From: Phytophthora sp. 'mugwort'
Taxonomy: Eukaryota; Oomycota; Peronosporomycetes; Peronosporales; Peronosporaceae
Reading direction: 5' to 3'
Assembly: GCA_033558025.1 (NCBI GenBank)
Contig: JAUCEF010000001.1
Location: 2,790,001 to 2,854,000 of the forward strand
DNA: 64,000 bases
Shown: positions 24,206-35,200 of the stretch, one piece after another
Numbering within the stretch: the stretch's first letter is position 1
Layout of the letters: the number at the start of each line of letters is the position of its first letter
Notes under the pieces: generated by a model
What the model was told of the DNA's origin: nothing
Seen by the model: the letters and a program-made list of their open reading frames with translations, nothing else
The model's database searches: none
Made by a program: the position numbers and the translations under genes

Positions 24206-24548
24206 TATTGAGGGTTGCCAGGTTTTGGTACTGTGTACCAGTAACCGGTTAACCCGAACCGGTCCAACACGATCCCGCGATGTTTACGGTACGTTGTTTA
24301 CGCAACCGATGATTAGACGAGTAGGATGATTGGACGAGTGCGGAGTGTTGGTGATTGGATGCACCAAATGATTGGATGCAGGGCTGCATATCTATGTGGT
24401 AGACTAGGTAGTGTAAGCTCCGATAAATCAATCACTTTCGAATCTTCCTTCTTCAGCTCAAGTGGTCTTCACTCCGGTCCCCGCACCCAAGTGCAGAACT
24501 CCCTCCGCTCAACCCAAGCCTCGCTTCAAGACCTCAACACCTTTATCA
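24206..24548 (+). repeat. 5' LTR of C3 (343 bp)
   Basis: TATTGAGGG...TTTATCA. Its terminal bases are TA...CA, fixed unambiguously by the flanking gcttt repeats. Confidence 0.95.
24432..24448 (+). promoter_or_regulatory. Putative initiator (Inr) in C3 5' LTR
   Basis: TCACTTT fits the oomycete Inr YCAYTYY, but the following flanking element differs at two positions (CGAATCTTCC against NCAWTTTNYY). The same block occurs in all B and C LTRs. Initiation at the A would give a leader of about 119 nt to the first ATG. Inferred from consensus only. Confidence 0.5.
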
Positions 24549-24560
24549 GGTTATGAGCCC
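24549..24560 (+). other. Primer-binding site of C3 (half tRNA-iMet type)
   Basis: GGTTATGAGCCC directly after the LTR. Equivalent sites in B/C elements lie at 12530-12541, 42679-42690, 44572-44583, 48941-48952, 53340-53351, 57355-57366 and 61370-61381 (+), and at 20888-20899 (-). Confidence 0.75.
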
Positions 24561-27500
24561 AAGCACCATGTCCTCTGCCCAAGACGTCTCGACCAAGGTC
24601 TCCATCGACAAGTTCAACGGAGACAACTACGCGACGTGGAACCGCTACATGCGTGGCGTGTTCCTGACCAAGTCGACGTGGCATGTGGTGAATCGGGAAA
24701 CGTCTCCATCCTTTACGGACTCCCGGGCCAAGGACGAGTATGTCAAGTCGAGCAACATCGCTTTTGGACTGATGTTGCTTCACATGGACGCCGACTACCA
24801 TCATGTGGTCGATGACTGCGAGGAAGCATGGATCGCGTGGACGCGCTTGAAGACGCTGTACGGTGGATCGCAGAAGGCTGGTCGCATCTACCTGAAGCGA
24901 CAGCTCTTCAGCATGGAGATGTCGGAAGGCGGCAATGTGTTGCATCATTGCAATGATGTCCTGAACATCAGCGCCAAGCTCAGCAGCATCGGCGCCAAGA
25001 TGGAGGACGAGGACGTGGCGATCTGCTTGCTGCGCAGTCTCCCCAAGAGCTACGAGAACGTCGTGCTGAACTTGGAGATGAGCAATGCAGAGCTGCGGTC
25101 GCAAGACGTTGTGAAGGTGCTCACGAACGAGCACATCAAGCGACAAGGCGAGAAGACGGCGACGGTGAAGACTGAGAACGCGGCCAAGGCGTTCAACACC
25201 GACCGTGAGCCTCGCCAATGCACGTACTGCGGAAAATTGGGGCATGTCATTGACAAGTGCTGGACCAAGCAGAAGGACGAGAACAGAGGGCCAAGACGCG
25301 GCGGCAACGGCCGTGGACGCGGGGCCAACAACATCCAGTGGAGAAACGACAGCGACGGCTACGACAACGACTACGATCGAGTGGCGTTCGCGGTTTCCCT
25401 GGAATGTGGAGTTTCGACGGACAAGAATGTGTCCGGGATGTGGGCGGTCGACAGCGGTGCCACGCACCATATTTGCAACGACAAGTCCAAGTTCGCCAAT
25501 TTAATCGAGCGAAGTGAAGGCGAACTTTCGGTGGCCGATGGCAACAAGGCTGCCATCAAGGGTGTGGGGACCATCGTGGAAAGAGTGGTCCTGCCTAACG
25601 GCGACGAGCGCGAGATCGAGATCAAGAACGCGCTTTACGTGCCAAATATGAGCAAGAATCTGCTTTCAGTGCCGCAGATAAACAAAAGTGACAAGTTCCA
25701 AGTGGTATTTGACGGCACTGAGATGCACGTTTCGCGCAAGGACTCGAATCAAGTGGTGGCGACGGCGGATCTCGTGGACGGACTCTACTGGCTTCGCACA
25801 CCCCAGCGATCGGCAAATGCGGCGACAAGTGGAAGGACGGTCGATTTGCACGCGCGTATGGGTCACGCTCCAGTCGAGGTTCTTCGCAAGATGGTCGACA
25901 CCAAGATGATCAAGGACGCGAAAGCACCTTCCAAGTCGAGTGGACCAAGTGTGTGTCGTGGTTGCCAGCAAGGCAAAATGGTCCAAAAACCATTCCCAAG
26001 CAACCGTGACAAGCGTCGCTACGACACATTTGAGTTGCTCCACTTCGACATCTGCGGACCCATGGAGGAAAACTCGCTTGGCGGCAGCAAGTACCTGCTC
26101 CTGATCGTGGACGAAGCCAGCGGATGCATGAAGGGTTTCTGTCTGCGTGCCAAGTCGGAAAGTGAAGACTGCATCAAGACATACATCATGAAGGTGCAGA
26201 CGCAGTTCGGCAAGAAGGTCAAGTTTGTGCGGCACGACGGAGCTCGTGAGTTTGCGACTAACTCGCTCAAGGATTTTTACGAAGACGAAGGCATCGAGCA
26301 GCAAACCACGGTTCCGTACGCGCACCAGACCAACGGCACGGCAGAGCGAGCCATCCGAACTATCGTCACGATCGGCCGCAGCATGCTGCACCACGCCAAG
26401 CTGGACAAGTGTTTCTGGGCTGAGGCGGCGATGACGGCCATCTATGTGAAGAACCGCCTGCCGTCACCCAAGATCGAGCACAAGACTCCGTTCGAGATCG
26501 TCTACAAGTCCAAGCCGAGTGTGAAGCACATGCGTGTTTTCGGCTGTCGGACGTACATCCTGACTCCGAAGGAGAAGCGACTCAAGTGGGATCCCAAGGC
26601 TCGCGCCGGATTGTTTCTGGGTTACGAAGAAGTGTCCAAGGCGTATCGACTTTATGACATCGAGGCGGGGCAGGTGGTCATCAGTCGCGATGTCAACTTC
26701 GATGAATCAACCTTTGAATTTTCACCGTCGATTTCTGATGAAGATGTCGACGACCTGGACTTCGACTCGCTCGACATCGACGATGATGGTCCGCGCCAGA
26801 CGGAGTACAAACAGGCAGGGAAGCGCAAGAGCCGCCCGAGTGACGAAGATGAAGCTGCCAGAAGACCGCGCGCTGTGCGTCATCGACCTGGACTGGAAGA
26901 AGCAAGTGCACCGAACGACTCCCCTTCGCACCGAACAGACGCAGATGAAGAAGAAAAGTCTGGAGACCAAGATGAAGAATCGACTCCATCTGTGTTTTGG
27001 CGTGCAAGTGCCAACGCGGTCGAAGCAGCCGTGGACTTATCGGAGCCGTCGACATTCCAAGAAGCGGTCAACGGCCCGGACCAATTGCACTGGCGCAAGG
27101 CGATTCGTGCTGAGTTAAAGTCGATGCGACTTCGTGGTGTGTTTCGTGCTGCCAAGTTGCCCAGCGGACAAAGCGCCATCGGTACCAAGTGGGTGTTCAA
27201 GATTAAGCGCAAAGCCGACGGATCGATCGAGAAATACAAGGCGCGCCTGGTGGCCAAGGGGTTCAAGCAAAAGTACGGCATCGACTACACGGAGACGTTC
27301 TCGCCCGTGGTCAAGTACGTGACGCTGCGCATGGTCATCGCGATTGCCAAGTATTTTGACTGGCCCCTCGACCAACTCGACGTGGTAACGGCATTTCTGT
27401 ACGGCGTCATGAAGGAGTTGGTGTTCTGCGTGGTTCCTGAAGGCGTCGAGCTGGATGGTGATTTCGACTGCCTGGAATTGGTGAAGGCGATTTACGGTCT

Positions 27501-28593
27501 CAAGCAAGCTTCGCGCGTATGGAACGAGACCTTCGACGAATTCGTGTGTTCTATCGGTTTTCAAGTTTCAGCCTTCGACCCGTGCCTCTACATCAAGGTT
27601 GTCGATGGCCACTGTGTGCTCGTGCTGGTCTACGTGGACGATGTGTTGGTCACCGGAAGTTCACCCGAGCTGATCTCACGCACGAAGAACGACCTCAAGA
27701 CACGCTTCGAAATGACTGACAGTGGCAAGTGTGTGTTCGTCCTTGGAATCGAGCTGGTGGATGGCCCGGACGGCAGCGTGACGATGTGCCAGCGGCGTTA
27801 TGTGGATGATATCCTGAAGCGTTTCGGTATGGACGAATGCAAGGCTGTGGTGAGTCCGGTAGACATGAGCACTCGACTGGTTCCAAGTGACGCAGCGACC
27901 AAGGTGAACGCTCCGTTTCGCGAAGCTGTGGGTGCCCTCATGCACTTGATGACTGCTACTCGACCGGATATCGCGTACGCAGTAGGCTATGTATCGCGCT
28001 TCATGGAGAACCCCCAAGAGGAACACTGGGTTGCGGTCAAGCGCATTTTTCGCTATCTACAAGGCACCAAGACGCATGGAATCTGTTTCAAGCCAGGCAA
28101 CAAGATCGACTTTCGTGGGTATTCGGATGCGGACTGGGCTGGCGACCTCGCGGACCGCAAGTCGACTTCCGGCTACACGTTCATGCTGATGGGTGCGCCA
28201 GTGAGCTGGGGAAGCAAGAAGCAGTCAAGTGTTTCGCTGTCTACGAGCGAGGCGGAATACATCGCGCTCAGTCTGGCGATCCAAGAAGGCAAGTGGATTC
28301 ATCGCCTGCTATGCGAGATTTTGGCGGCTGCCAACGAGACTGGACCCGAGCTCAAGATCCGCGAAGACAACCAGTCGTGCATCAAGATGACGAAGAACCC
28401 AGTGAACCATGGTCGCGCCAAGCACATCGACATCAAGTACCATCACATCCGTGATGAGGTCAAGCGCGGCGAAGTCAAGCTCGAGTACTGCGAGACTTCT
28501 ATCATGCTGGCGGACATCATGACCAAGGCACTGCCAGGACCGCGCCACACGGATCTGACGGCGTCCCTCGGAATCCACGCGTGTTCGCATTGA
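24553..28593 (+). CDS. Gag-Pol polyprotein, intact (C3, 1,346 aa)
   Basis: One open frame encodes all functions needed for particle formation, reverse transcription and integration. Visible: copia-type Gag (about 1-215), CCHC knuckle [14 protein letters not shown] (223-236), aspartic protease with D300-S-G-A, GAG-pre-integrase with RMGH and CRGC, integrase triad D499, D562 and E598 (DD35E), integrase C-terminal module ending FLGYEE, Asp/Glu-rich linker, RT with YVDD at 1027-1030, RNase H with D1192, E1235 and D1272. Gag and Pol are in the same frame with no shift site, as in Drosophila copia, where Gag excess comes from splicing; how it is achieved here is not visible. The ATG lies in the primer site; ACCATG at codon 6 is an alternative. 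Neighbouring frame is A5 pol on the opposite strand. Confidence 0.97.
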   Translation: MSPSTMSSAQDVSTKVSIDKFNGDNYATWNRYMRGVFLTKSTWHVVNRETSPSFTDSRAKDEYVKSSNIAFGLMLLHMDADYHHVVDDCEEAWIAWTRLKTLYGGSQKAGRIYLKRQLFSMEMSEGGNVLHHCNDVLNISAKLSSIGAKMEDEDVAICLLRSLPKSYENVVLNLEMSNAELRSQDVVKVLTNEHIKRQGEKTATVKTENAAKAFNTDREPRQCTYCGKLGHVIDKCWTKQKDENRGPRRGGNGRGRGANNIQWRNDSDGYDNDYDRVAFAVSLECGVSTDKNVSGMWAVDSGATHHICNDKSKFANLIERSEGELSVADGNKAAIKGVGTIVERVVLPNGDEREIEIKNALYVPNMSKNLLSVPQINKSDKFQVVFDGTEMHVSRKDSNQVVATADLVDGLYWLRTPQRSANAATSGRTVDLHARMGHAPVEVLRKMVDTKMIKDAKAPSKSSGPSVCRGCQQGKMVQKPFPSNRDKRRYDTFELLHFDICGPMEENSLGGSKYLLLIVDEASGCMKGFCLRAKSESEDCIKTYIMKVQTQFGKKVKFVRHDGAREFATNSLKDFYEDEGIEQQTTVPYAHQTNGTAERAIRTIVTIGRSMLHHAKLDKCFWAEAAMTAIYVKNRLPSPKIEHKTPFEIVYKSKPSVKHMRVFGCRTYILTPKEKRLKWDPKARAGLFLGYEEVSKAYRLYDIEAGQVVISRDVNFDESTFEFSPSISDEDVDDLDFDSLDIDDDGPRQTEYKQAGKRKSRPSDEDEAARRPRAVRHRPGLEEASAPNDSPSHRTDADEEEKSGDQDEESTPSVFWRASANAVEAAVDLSEPSTFQEAVNGPDQLHWRKAIRAELKSMRLRGVFRAAKLPSGQSAIGTKWVFKIKRKADGSIEKYKARLVAKGFKQKYGIDYTETFSPVVKYVTLRMVIAIAKYFDWPLDQLDVVTAFLYGVMKELVFCVVPEGVELDGDFDCLELVKAIYGLKQASRVWNETFDEFVCSIGFQVSAFDPCLYIKVVDGHCVLVLVYVDDVLVTGSSPELISRTKNDLKTRFEMTDSGKCVFVLGIELVDGPDGSVTMCQRRYVDDILKRFGMDECKAVVSPVDMSTRLVPSDAATKVNAPFREAVGALMHLMTATRPDIAYAVGYVSRFMENPQEEHWVAVKRIFRYLQGTKTHGICFKPGNKIDFRGYSDADWAGDLADRKSTSGYTFMLMGAPVSWGSKKQSSVSLSTSEAEYIALSLAIQEGKWIHRLLCEILAAANETGPELKIREDNQSCIKMTKNPVNHGRAKHIDIKYHHIRDEVKRGEVKLEYCETSIMLADIMTKALPGPRHTDLTASLGIHACSH

Positions 28594-28600
28594 GGGGGCG
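28591..28600 (+). other. Polypurine tract of C3
   Basis: TGAGGGGGCG abuts the 3' LTR; its TGA is the pol stop codon. The same arrangement occurs in every B and C copy, e.g. 52980-52989 and, on minus, 1251-1260. Confidence 0.8.
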
Positions 28601-28943
28601 TATTGAGGGTTGCCAGGTTTTGGTACTGTGTACCAGTAACCGGTTAACCCGAACCGGTCCAACACGATCCCGCGATGTTTACGGTACGTTGTTTACGCAA
28701 CCGATGATTAGACGAGTAGGATGATTGGACGAGTGCGGAGTGTTGGTGATTGGATGCACCAAATGATTGGATGCAGGGCTGCATATCTATGTGGTAGACT
28801 AGGTAGTGTAAGCTCCGATAAATCAATCACTTTCGAATCTTCCTTCTTCAGCTCAAGTGGTCTTCACTCCGGTCCCCGCACCCAAGTGCAGAACTCCCTC
28901 CGCTCAACCCAAGCCTCGCTTCAAGACCTCAACACCTTTATCA
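28601..28943 (+). repeat. 3' LTR of C3 (343 bp)
   Basis: Reads identical to 24206-24548, indicating very recent insertion. Confidence 0.95.
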
Positions 28944-31063
28944 GCTTTCTCATGCTCCGAGTATCCCAGGAACCGACAGCGCACCGACCGAGCGTCAAAC
29001 TTGGTGCGCTTCTCCTTCGGCACGTGCACGTACGCGTGGCAACCGAACACCTTGAGGTTCGCTAGCAGCGGTTTCTTGCCTGTCCAAACCTGGTGCGGCG
29101 ACTTGTCGTGGTTGATGGCACGCGTCGGACACCGATTACGGAGGAACGTAGCTGTCACGACAGCTTCACCCCAATACGTCTTGGGCAATCCAGCATGTTC
29201 CAGCATGCAACGCGCACACTCCACCAACGTCCGGTTCATGCGCTCGGCGACTCCGTTCAGCTGAGGCGTGTATGGCGGCGTGAACTTCTGCATGATACCA
29301 CGGTCCGCACAGAACTTGGCCATCTCACCCGAAGTGTACTCGCCGCCGTTGTCGCTCCGCAGCATTTTCACGCGCTTGCCAGTCTGGGTCTCAGCTAACG
29401 CGACGTATTGCGCGAACTTGTCGGCCACCTCGGACTTGTTGCGCAGCAAGTACACCGCACAGAAGTGCGACTTGTCATCGATAAACGTGACAAAATAGCG
29501 CTTGCCTCCAAAGGTCGGCGTCTGCATGGGACCGCATACATCACTGTGTACGACTTCTAGCACTTGCTTGGCACGGTTTGGCGACGTCTTCATGTAGCTT
29601 ACTCGCGTTTGCTTGCCGAGTGAGCATCCGTCGCACAGCTCCCACTGCTTCACCGACGCCATGTCGATACCAACACCGTAGCCCTTCTTGACGATGGCGT
29701 CTAGACCGCCATGGCCGATGTGACCAAGTCGAAGGTGCCAGAGGTACGACGTGGTGTCCCCTTGGCGATCCTTCGAACTTGCCGCATTGGCCTCGTCAGG
29801 CATCATCGGAGTCATGCACAGCTTGAACAGTCCTTTGCCCTCACGAGCGCCGAGCTTCCACTTGAGACTCTTCGTTTCAGCGAAGCACCCGTCGCTCTCG
29901 AAGATAACTGGCCCGACGTCCTTAGTGAACCGACCAACCGAAAACAGGTTGCGCGACAGCTTCGGAATGTGCCACACGTTCGTGAGTACACCCTTCTTCA
30001 TGCCGCGCGGGGTCTTCATCGACATCACAATGTCGCCGGTCCCCACAGCCTGAACCACACCGTCGTCCGCGAGATGCACGTCCACCGGAGAGATCTTCTT
30101 GTAGTTCTTCATGTACTCCTTCGAGTACGTCATGTGCTGCGTCGCACCCGAGTCGACCAGCCACACTCCATTCGACTTGGAGGCACCCGTGTTACCACCA
30201 ACCGAGAAGAGGAAGTCGCCAGAGTCGTCTTCACTCTGCGCGACATTCGCTCGTTGCGGCCTCTGCCGCTCCGCGTTCTCGCGGATTCGCACCGGACACT
30301 TGGCGATCCAATGTCCGTGCTCGCCACAGTAGTGACAGGCACTAGTCTTCTGCGCCTGCCGACCCTTGCGCTTGTTGTCGCTTGTCATGAACGCTTGACC
30401 TTGACCGTGCGCGGTGCCGTCCGTACCGCCACCTTGTTCCTTGCGCTTCATGTCCTCATGAAGCAGCCGAGACGTCACGAGTTCCCACGACAGTGAGTCG
30501 GCTCTCGACTCCAACGCCGTGATCAGGAACTGGTACGACTCGCTCAGACTTCCCAAAAGCGTGATCACCAAGTCGTCCTCGCTGACCGGAGCGCCCACTG
30601 CGTCGAGCTGCTCCGCCAGCGTCTTGATCTTGTTGATGTGCTCCAGCACATCATCACCTTCGTCCATCATCGTCGTGAAGAAACGCCGACGAAGAAAGAG
30701 CTTGTTGGCCAAACTCTTCTTCTCGAAGTGTCCTTCCAGTCTTGACCATGCATCATGCGCGCCACTCGCCGAGCGAACCAGCGGCAGCTGCGAATCCTCC
30801 ATCGCGAGACAGATCATCGCCAGCGCCTTGCGCGACTTCTTCCGAAAGAGCGCTTGATCCGCCGCAGTCTGGCAGTGCTCCAGCTTCACTTCCCCACTTG
30901 TCACTTCCCACAGTTCGCGCTCCTCGAGCACCATCTGCATCTTGAACTTCCACGTGTGGAAGTTAGTTCCGTCGAACTTGTTAATGCGGGCGGTAGTCGA
31001 CGTGGCGTCCATGGCGAAGGCGTAGTCGGGGTCTTGGTCAGGGAAGACGGGGCTTGGGCTCAT
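28944..31063 (-). pseudogene. gag-pol residues 1-706 (A5, segment 1)
   Basis: Reads leftward from the ATG at 31061-31063 (primer site 31056-31067). Contains Gag, zinc knuckle CHYCGEHGHWIAKC, protease LVDSGATQH, GAG-pre-integrase and the complete DD35E triad (HSDVCGP, RSDNGGEY, GVAERMNRTL). C3 interrupts it in the integrase C-terminal module after YSEHEKA. The frame runs on into the C3 LTR, so a truncated Gag-PR-IN product is conceivable. No internal lesion. Confidence 0.92.
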
Positions 31064-31067
31064 AACC

Positions 31068-31421
31068 AAAAGGCTTGGTCACTTGATGGCAAAATGCAAA
31101 GTGATTGATTTAGGTCCTTAGTTCGCAAACTCCTTGCTACCTCTAAGCCTACAGTTCTACCTACTGGGTACACTCTACTGGATTCTCTACTGGATACTGA
31201 GTTACTTCAGCCAATCAGGGAGTGCCACGTAGAGCCCATCATGTACCCACAATCTTGTACCCACCCATGGCGTAATCGTCCGTGGCGTAAACACCGTCCC
31301 ATAAACACCGTGACGTAATCTTCGTCTCGTAATCACAGGATGATTGCGATGCCACTGAGTGAAGGTCATACCGGTATCCTACCGGTATACAGCAGCTGGT
31401 CGAGACGTCTCCTTGACAACA
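31068..31421 (-). repeat. 5' LTR of A5 (354 bp)
   Basis: Reads identical to 21885-22238. It diverges from the A6 5' LTR across a 498-bp spacer. Confidence 0.94.
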
Positions 31422-31426
31422 CGACG

Positions 31427-31919
31427 GAACTAACTTCCACACGTGGAAGTTCAAGATGCAGATGGTGCTCGAGGAGCGCGAACTGTGGGAAGTGACAAGT
31501 GGGGAAGTGAAGCTGGAGCACTGCCAGACTGCGGCGGATCAAGCGCTCTTTCGGAAGAAGTCGCGCAAGGCGCTGGCGATGATCTGTCTCGCGATGGAGG
31601 ATTCGCAGCTGCCGCTGGTTCGCTCGGCGAGTGGCGCGCATGATGCATGGTCAAGACTGGAAGGACACTTCGAGAAGAAGAGTTTGGCCAACAAGCTCTT
31701 TCTTCGTCGGCGTTTCTTCACGACGATGATGGACGAAGGTGATGATGTGCTGGAGCACATCAACAAGATCAAGACGCTGGCGGAGCAGCTCGACGCAGTG
31801 GGCGCTCCGGTCAGCGAGGACGACTTGGTGATCACGCTTTTGGGAAGTCTGAGCGAGTCGTACCAGTTCCTGATCACGGCGTTGGAGTCGAGAGCCGACT
31901 CACTGTCGTGGGAACTCGT
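31427..31919 (+). pseudogene. gag fragment, residues ~32-195 (A4, segment 2)
   Basis: Middle of A4 gag between the A5 and A6 insertions (31422-31426 is the A5 target duplication; ctcgt at 31915-31919 is the A6 target). Encodes the core of the copia-type Gag: FHTWKFKMQMVLEERELWEV, then AMEDSQLPLV, and GSLSESYQFLITALESRADS. Open frame throughout. Confidence 0.9.
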
Positions 31920-32048
31920 TGTTGTCAAGGAGACGTCTCGACCAGCTGCTGTATACCGGTAGGATACCGGTATGACCTTCACTCAGTGGCATCGCAATCA
32001 TCCTGTGATTACGAGACGAAGATTACGTCACGGTGTTTATGGGACGGT

Positions 32049-32068
32049 GTTTACGCCACGGACGATTA
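32049..32068 (+). promoter_or_regulatory. U3 motif shared between families A and B/C
   Basis: The 20 bases starting GTTTACGCCAC match the B LTR (48691-48710) except at two positions, and the C LTR (24296-24315) except at three, although the rest of the LTRs align poorly. Possible binding site of a host transcription factor; inferred. Confidence 0.45.
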
Positions 32069-32236
32069 CGCCATGGGTGGGTACAAGATTGTGGGTACAT
32101 GATGGGCTCTACGTGGCACTCCCTGATTGGCTGAAGTAACTCAGTATCCAGTAGAGAATCCAGTAGAGTGTACCCAGTAGGTAGAACTGTAGGCTTAGAG
32201 GTAGCAAGGAGTTTGCGAACTAAGGACCTAAATCAA

Positions 32237-32253
32237 TCACTTTGCATTTTGCC
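32237..32253 (+). promoter_or_regulatory. Oomycete-type Inr+FPR core promoter in A6 5' LTR
   Basis: TCACTTTGCATTTTGCC fits the published oomycete Inr plus flanking-region consensus (TCAYTYYNCAWTTTNYY) at every position. Initiation at the A (32239) would put the first ATG only 39 nt downstream, and R-U5 would be about 35 nt. The same 17 bases are present in every family A LTR in the window. Confidence 0.65.
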
Positions 32254-32273
32254 ATCAAGTGACCAAGCCTTTT

Positions 32274-32285
32274 GGTTATGAGCCC
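32274..32285 (+). other. Primer-binding site of A6, complementary to tRNA-iMet anticodon arm
   Basis: GGTTATGAGCCC is the complement of GGGCTCATAACC, the anticodon arm of eukaryotic initiator tRNA-Met, rather than of a tRNA 3' end. Drosophila copia has GGTTATGGGCCC at this place and is primed by a 5' half of tRNA-iMet. The site touches the LTR and contains the first ATG of gag-pol. Equivalent family A sites: 155-166, 11008-11019 and 31056-31067 (-), and 21787-21798 (+). Confidence 0.78.
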
Positions 32286-35200
32286 AAGCCCCGTCTTCCC
32301 TGACCAAGACCCCGACTACGCCTTCGCCATGGACGCCACGTCGACTACCGCCCGCATTAACAAGTTCGACGGAACTAACTTCCACACGTGGAAGTTCAAG
32401 ATGCAGATGGTGCTCGAGGAGCGCGAACTGTGGGAAGTGACAAGTGGGGAAGTGAAGCTGGAGCACTGCCAGACTGCGGCGGATCAAGCGCTCTTTCGGA
32501 AGAAGTCGCGCAAGGCGCTGGCGATGATCTGTCTCGCGATGGAGGATTCGCAGCTGCCGCTGGTTCGCTCGGCGAGTGGCGCGCATGATGCATGGTCAAG
32601 ACTGGAAGGACACTTCGAGAAGAAGAGTTTGGCCAACAAGCTCTTTCTTCGTCGGCGTTTCTTCACGACGATGATGGACGAAGGTGATGATGTGCTGGAG
32701 CACATCAACAAGATCAAGACGCTGGCGGAGCAGCTCGACGCAGTGGGCGCTCCGGTCAGCGAGGACGACTTGGTGATCACGCTTTTGGGAAGTCTGAGCG
32801 AGTCGTACCAGTTCCTGATCACGGCGTTGGAGTCGAGAGCCGACTCACTGTCGTGGGAACTCGTGACGTCTCGGCTGCTTCATGAGGACATGAAGCGCAA
32901 GGAACAAGGTGGCGGTACGGACGGCACCGCGCACGGTCAAGGTCAAGCGTTCATGACAAGCGACAACAAGCGCAAGGGTCGGCAGGCGCAGAAGACTAGT
33001 GCCTGTCACTACTGTGGCGAGCACGGACATTGGATCGCCAAGTGTCCGGTGCGAATCCGCGAGAACGCGGAGCGGCAGAGGCCGCAACGAGCGAATGTCG
33101 CGCAGAGTGAAGACGACTCTGGCGACTTCCTCTTCTCGGTTGGTGGTAACACGGGTGCCTCCAAGTCGAATGGAGTGTGGCTGGTCGACTCGGGTGCGAC
33201 GCAGCACATGACGTACTCGAAGGAGTACATGAAGAACTACAAGAAGATCTCTCCGGTGGACGTGCATCTCGCGGACGACGGTGTGGTTCAGGCTGTGGGG
33301 ACCGGCGACATTGTGATGTCGATGAAGACCCCGCGCGGCATGAAGAAGGGTGTACTCACGAACGTGTGGCACATTCCGAAGCTGTCGCGCAACCTGTTTT
33401 CGGTTGGTCGGTTCACTAAGGACGTCGGGCCAGTTATCTTCGAGAGCGACGGGTGCTTCGCTGAAACGAAGAGTCTCAAGTGGAAGCTCGGCGCTCGTGA
33501 GGGCAAAGGACTGTTCAAGCTGTGCATGACTCCGATGATGCCTGACGAGGCCAATGCGGCAAGTTCGAAGGATCGCCAAGGGGACACCACGTCGTACCTC
33601 TGGCACCTTCGACTTGGTCACATCGGCCATGGCGGTCTAGACGCCATCGTCAAGAAGGGCTACGGTGTTGGTATCGACATGGCGTCGGTGAAGCAGTGGG
33701 AGCTGTGCGACGGATGCTCACTCGGCAAGCAAACGCGAGTAAGCTACATGAAGACGTCGCCAAACCGTGCCAAGCAAGTGCTAGAAGTCGTACACAGTGA
33801 TGTATGCGGTCCCATGCAGACGCCGACCTTTGGAGGCAAGCGCTATTTTGTCACGTTTATCGATGACAAGTCGCACTTCTGTGCGGTGTACTTGCTGCGC
33901 AACAAGTCCGAGGTGGCCGACAAGTTCGCGCAATACGTCGCGTTAGCTGAGACCCAGACTGGCAAGCGCGTGAAAATGCTGCGGAGCGACAACGGCGGCG
34001 AGTACACTTCGGGTGAGATGGCCAAGTTCTGTGCGGACCGTGGTATCATGCAGAAGTTCACGCCGCCATACACGCCTCAGCTGAACGGAGTCGCCGAGCG
34101 CATGAACCGGACGTTGGTGGAGTGTGCGCGTTGCATGCTGGAACATGCTGGATTGCCCAAGACGTATTGGGGTGAAGCTGTCGTGACAGCTACGTTCCTC
34201 CGTAATCGGTGTCCGACGCGTGCCATCAACCACGACAAGTCGCCGCACCAGGTTTGGACAGGCAAGAAACCGCTGCTAGCGAACCTCAAGGTGTTCGGTT
34301 GCCACGCGTACGTGCACGTGCCGAAGGAGAAGCGCACCAAGTTTGACGCTCGGTCGGTGCGCTGTCGGTTCCTGGGATACTCGGAGCATGAGAAAGCGTA
34401 CCGTTTCGAAGAGACCAAGAGCGGTCGCGTGCTGGTGAGCCGCGACGCGCAGTTTATGGAAGACGTCTTCGACAGTGGGAGACGTGACTACCATCAGAGG
34501 GAGGTGGTGGTCATTCAAGATGAAGAGACGACGGATCAAGATTCGTTGCAGTCGGATGAAGACGACAAAGAAGAAGAAGACGAAGAAGCAGAGCGGGACG
34601 AAGGTTTTGAACCAGGCAGCAAGCGACACCCGCGGACGCAGTCGCTGGAAGAAGCTGTGGAAGTTCCAAGTGCCAAGCGGCAGAGTCGACACCTGACTCT
34701 GGACGAGATGTCGGCTGCGGCTCAAGAAAGTCAAGACTTCGAAGCTGCATACGTCGTGAATTCAGTGGGAGAAATGCCGACCACGTTCAAGTCGGCGATG
34801 GAATCCAGCGACGCAGTCAAGTGGAAGGAGGCGTGTGACTCGGAGGTCGAGTCGCTCCGCAAGAACGAGACGTGGATCCTCGTGCCGCTGCCAAAAGGAC
34901 GCAAGGCAATCGGCAACCGATGGGTGTTCCGTGTGAAGGAGAACCAGGCTGGAGAGATCGAACGGTTCAAGGCGCGCCTGGTGGCCAAGGGATTTTCGCA
35001 GAAGTACGGCATCGACTACGACGAGACTTTCGCGCCAGTGGCCAAGTTCACGTCGATCAGGATCCTGCTCAGTCTGGCGGCCAAGTACAATCTCATGGTG
35101 CACCAGATGGATGTCAAGACAGCTTTCCTGAACGGTTTGTTAGACGAAGACATCTACATGGCACAGCCGGACGGCTACATCGATGAAAAGCACCCGGACT

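Larger units (their letters stand above)
24206..28943 (+). mobile_element. Family C element C3, complete and apparently intact (4,738 bp)
   Basis: Two 343-bp LTRs that read as identical, primer site, one uninterrupted gag-pol, purine tract, and the unambiguous target duplication gcttt (24201-24205 and 28944-28948). No lesion is visible, so this is a candidate autonomous copy. It inserted in A5 integrase. Confidence 0.96.
21885..31421 (-). mobile_element. Family A element A5, complete, split by C3
   Basis: Minus orientation with LTRs that read as identical (21885-22238 and 31068-31421), flanked by the unambiguous duplication cgacg (21880-21884 and 31422-31426). It is 4,794 bp after removing C3 and its duplication. 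It sits in A4 gag, facing away from A6. Confidence 0.95.
31920..32273 (+). repeat. 5' LTR of A6 (354 bp)
   Basis: TGTTGTC...GCCTTTT. The U3 has a doubled ATACCGGTA motif near its start and three GATTACG plus two GTGTTTAYG motifs around 32005-32070. The termini TG...TT are non-canonical and fixed by the flanking ctcgt. Confidence 0.95.

Noticed and set aside
24526..25470. Antisense open frames of 240-330 codons opposite gag and integrase, recurring in every copy (e.g. 24526-25470, 13647-14375, 29711-30496)
   Set aside because: They mirror strong third-position C/G bias of the sense gene, recur only because the elements are repeats, and show no domain, start context or promoter of their own.
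32930..33190. Programmed frameshift or stop between gag and pol
   Set aside because: Gag and Pol are one continuous frame in A6, C3 and B5, so none is needed.
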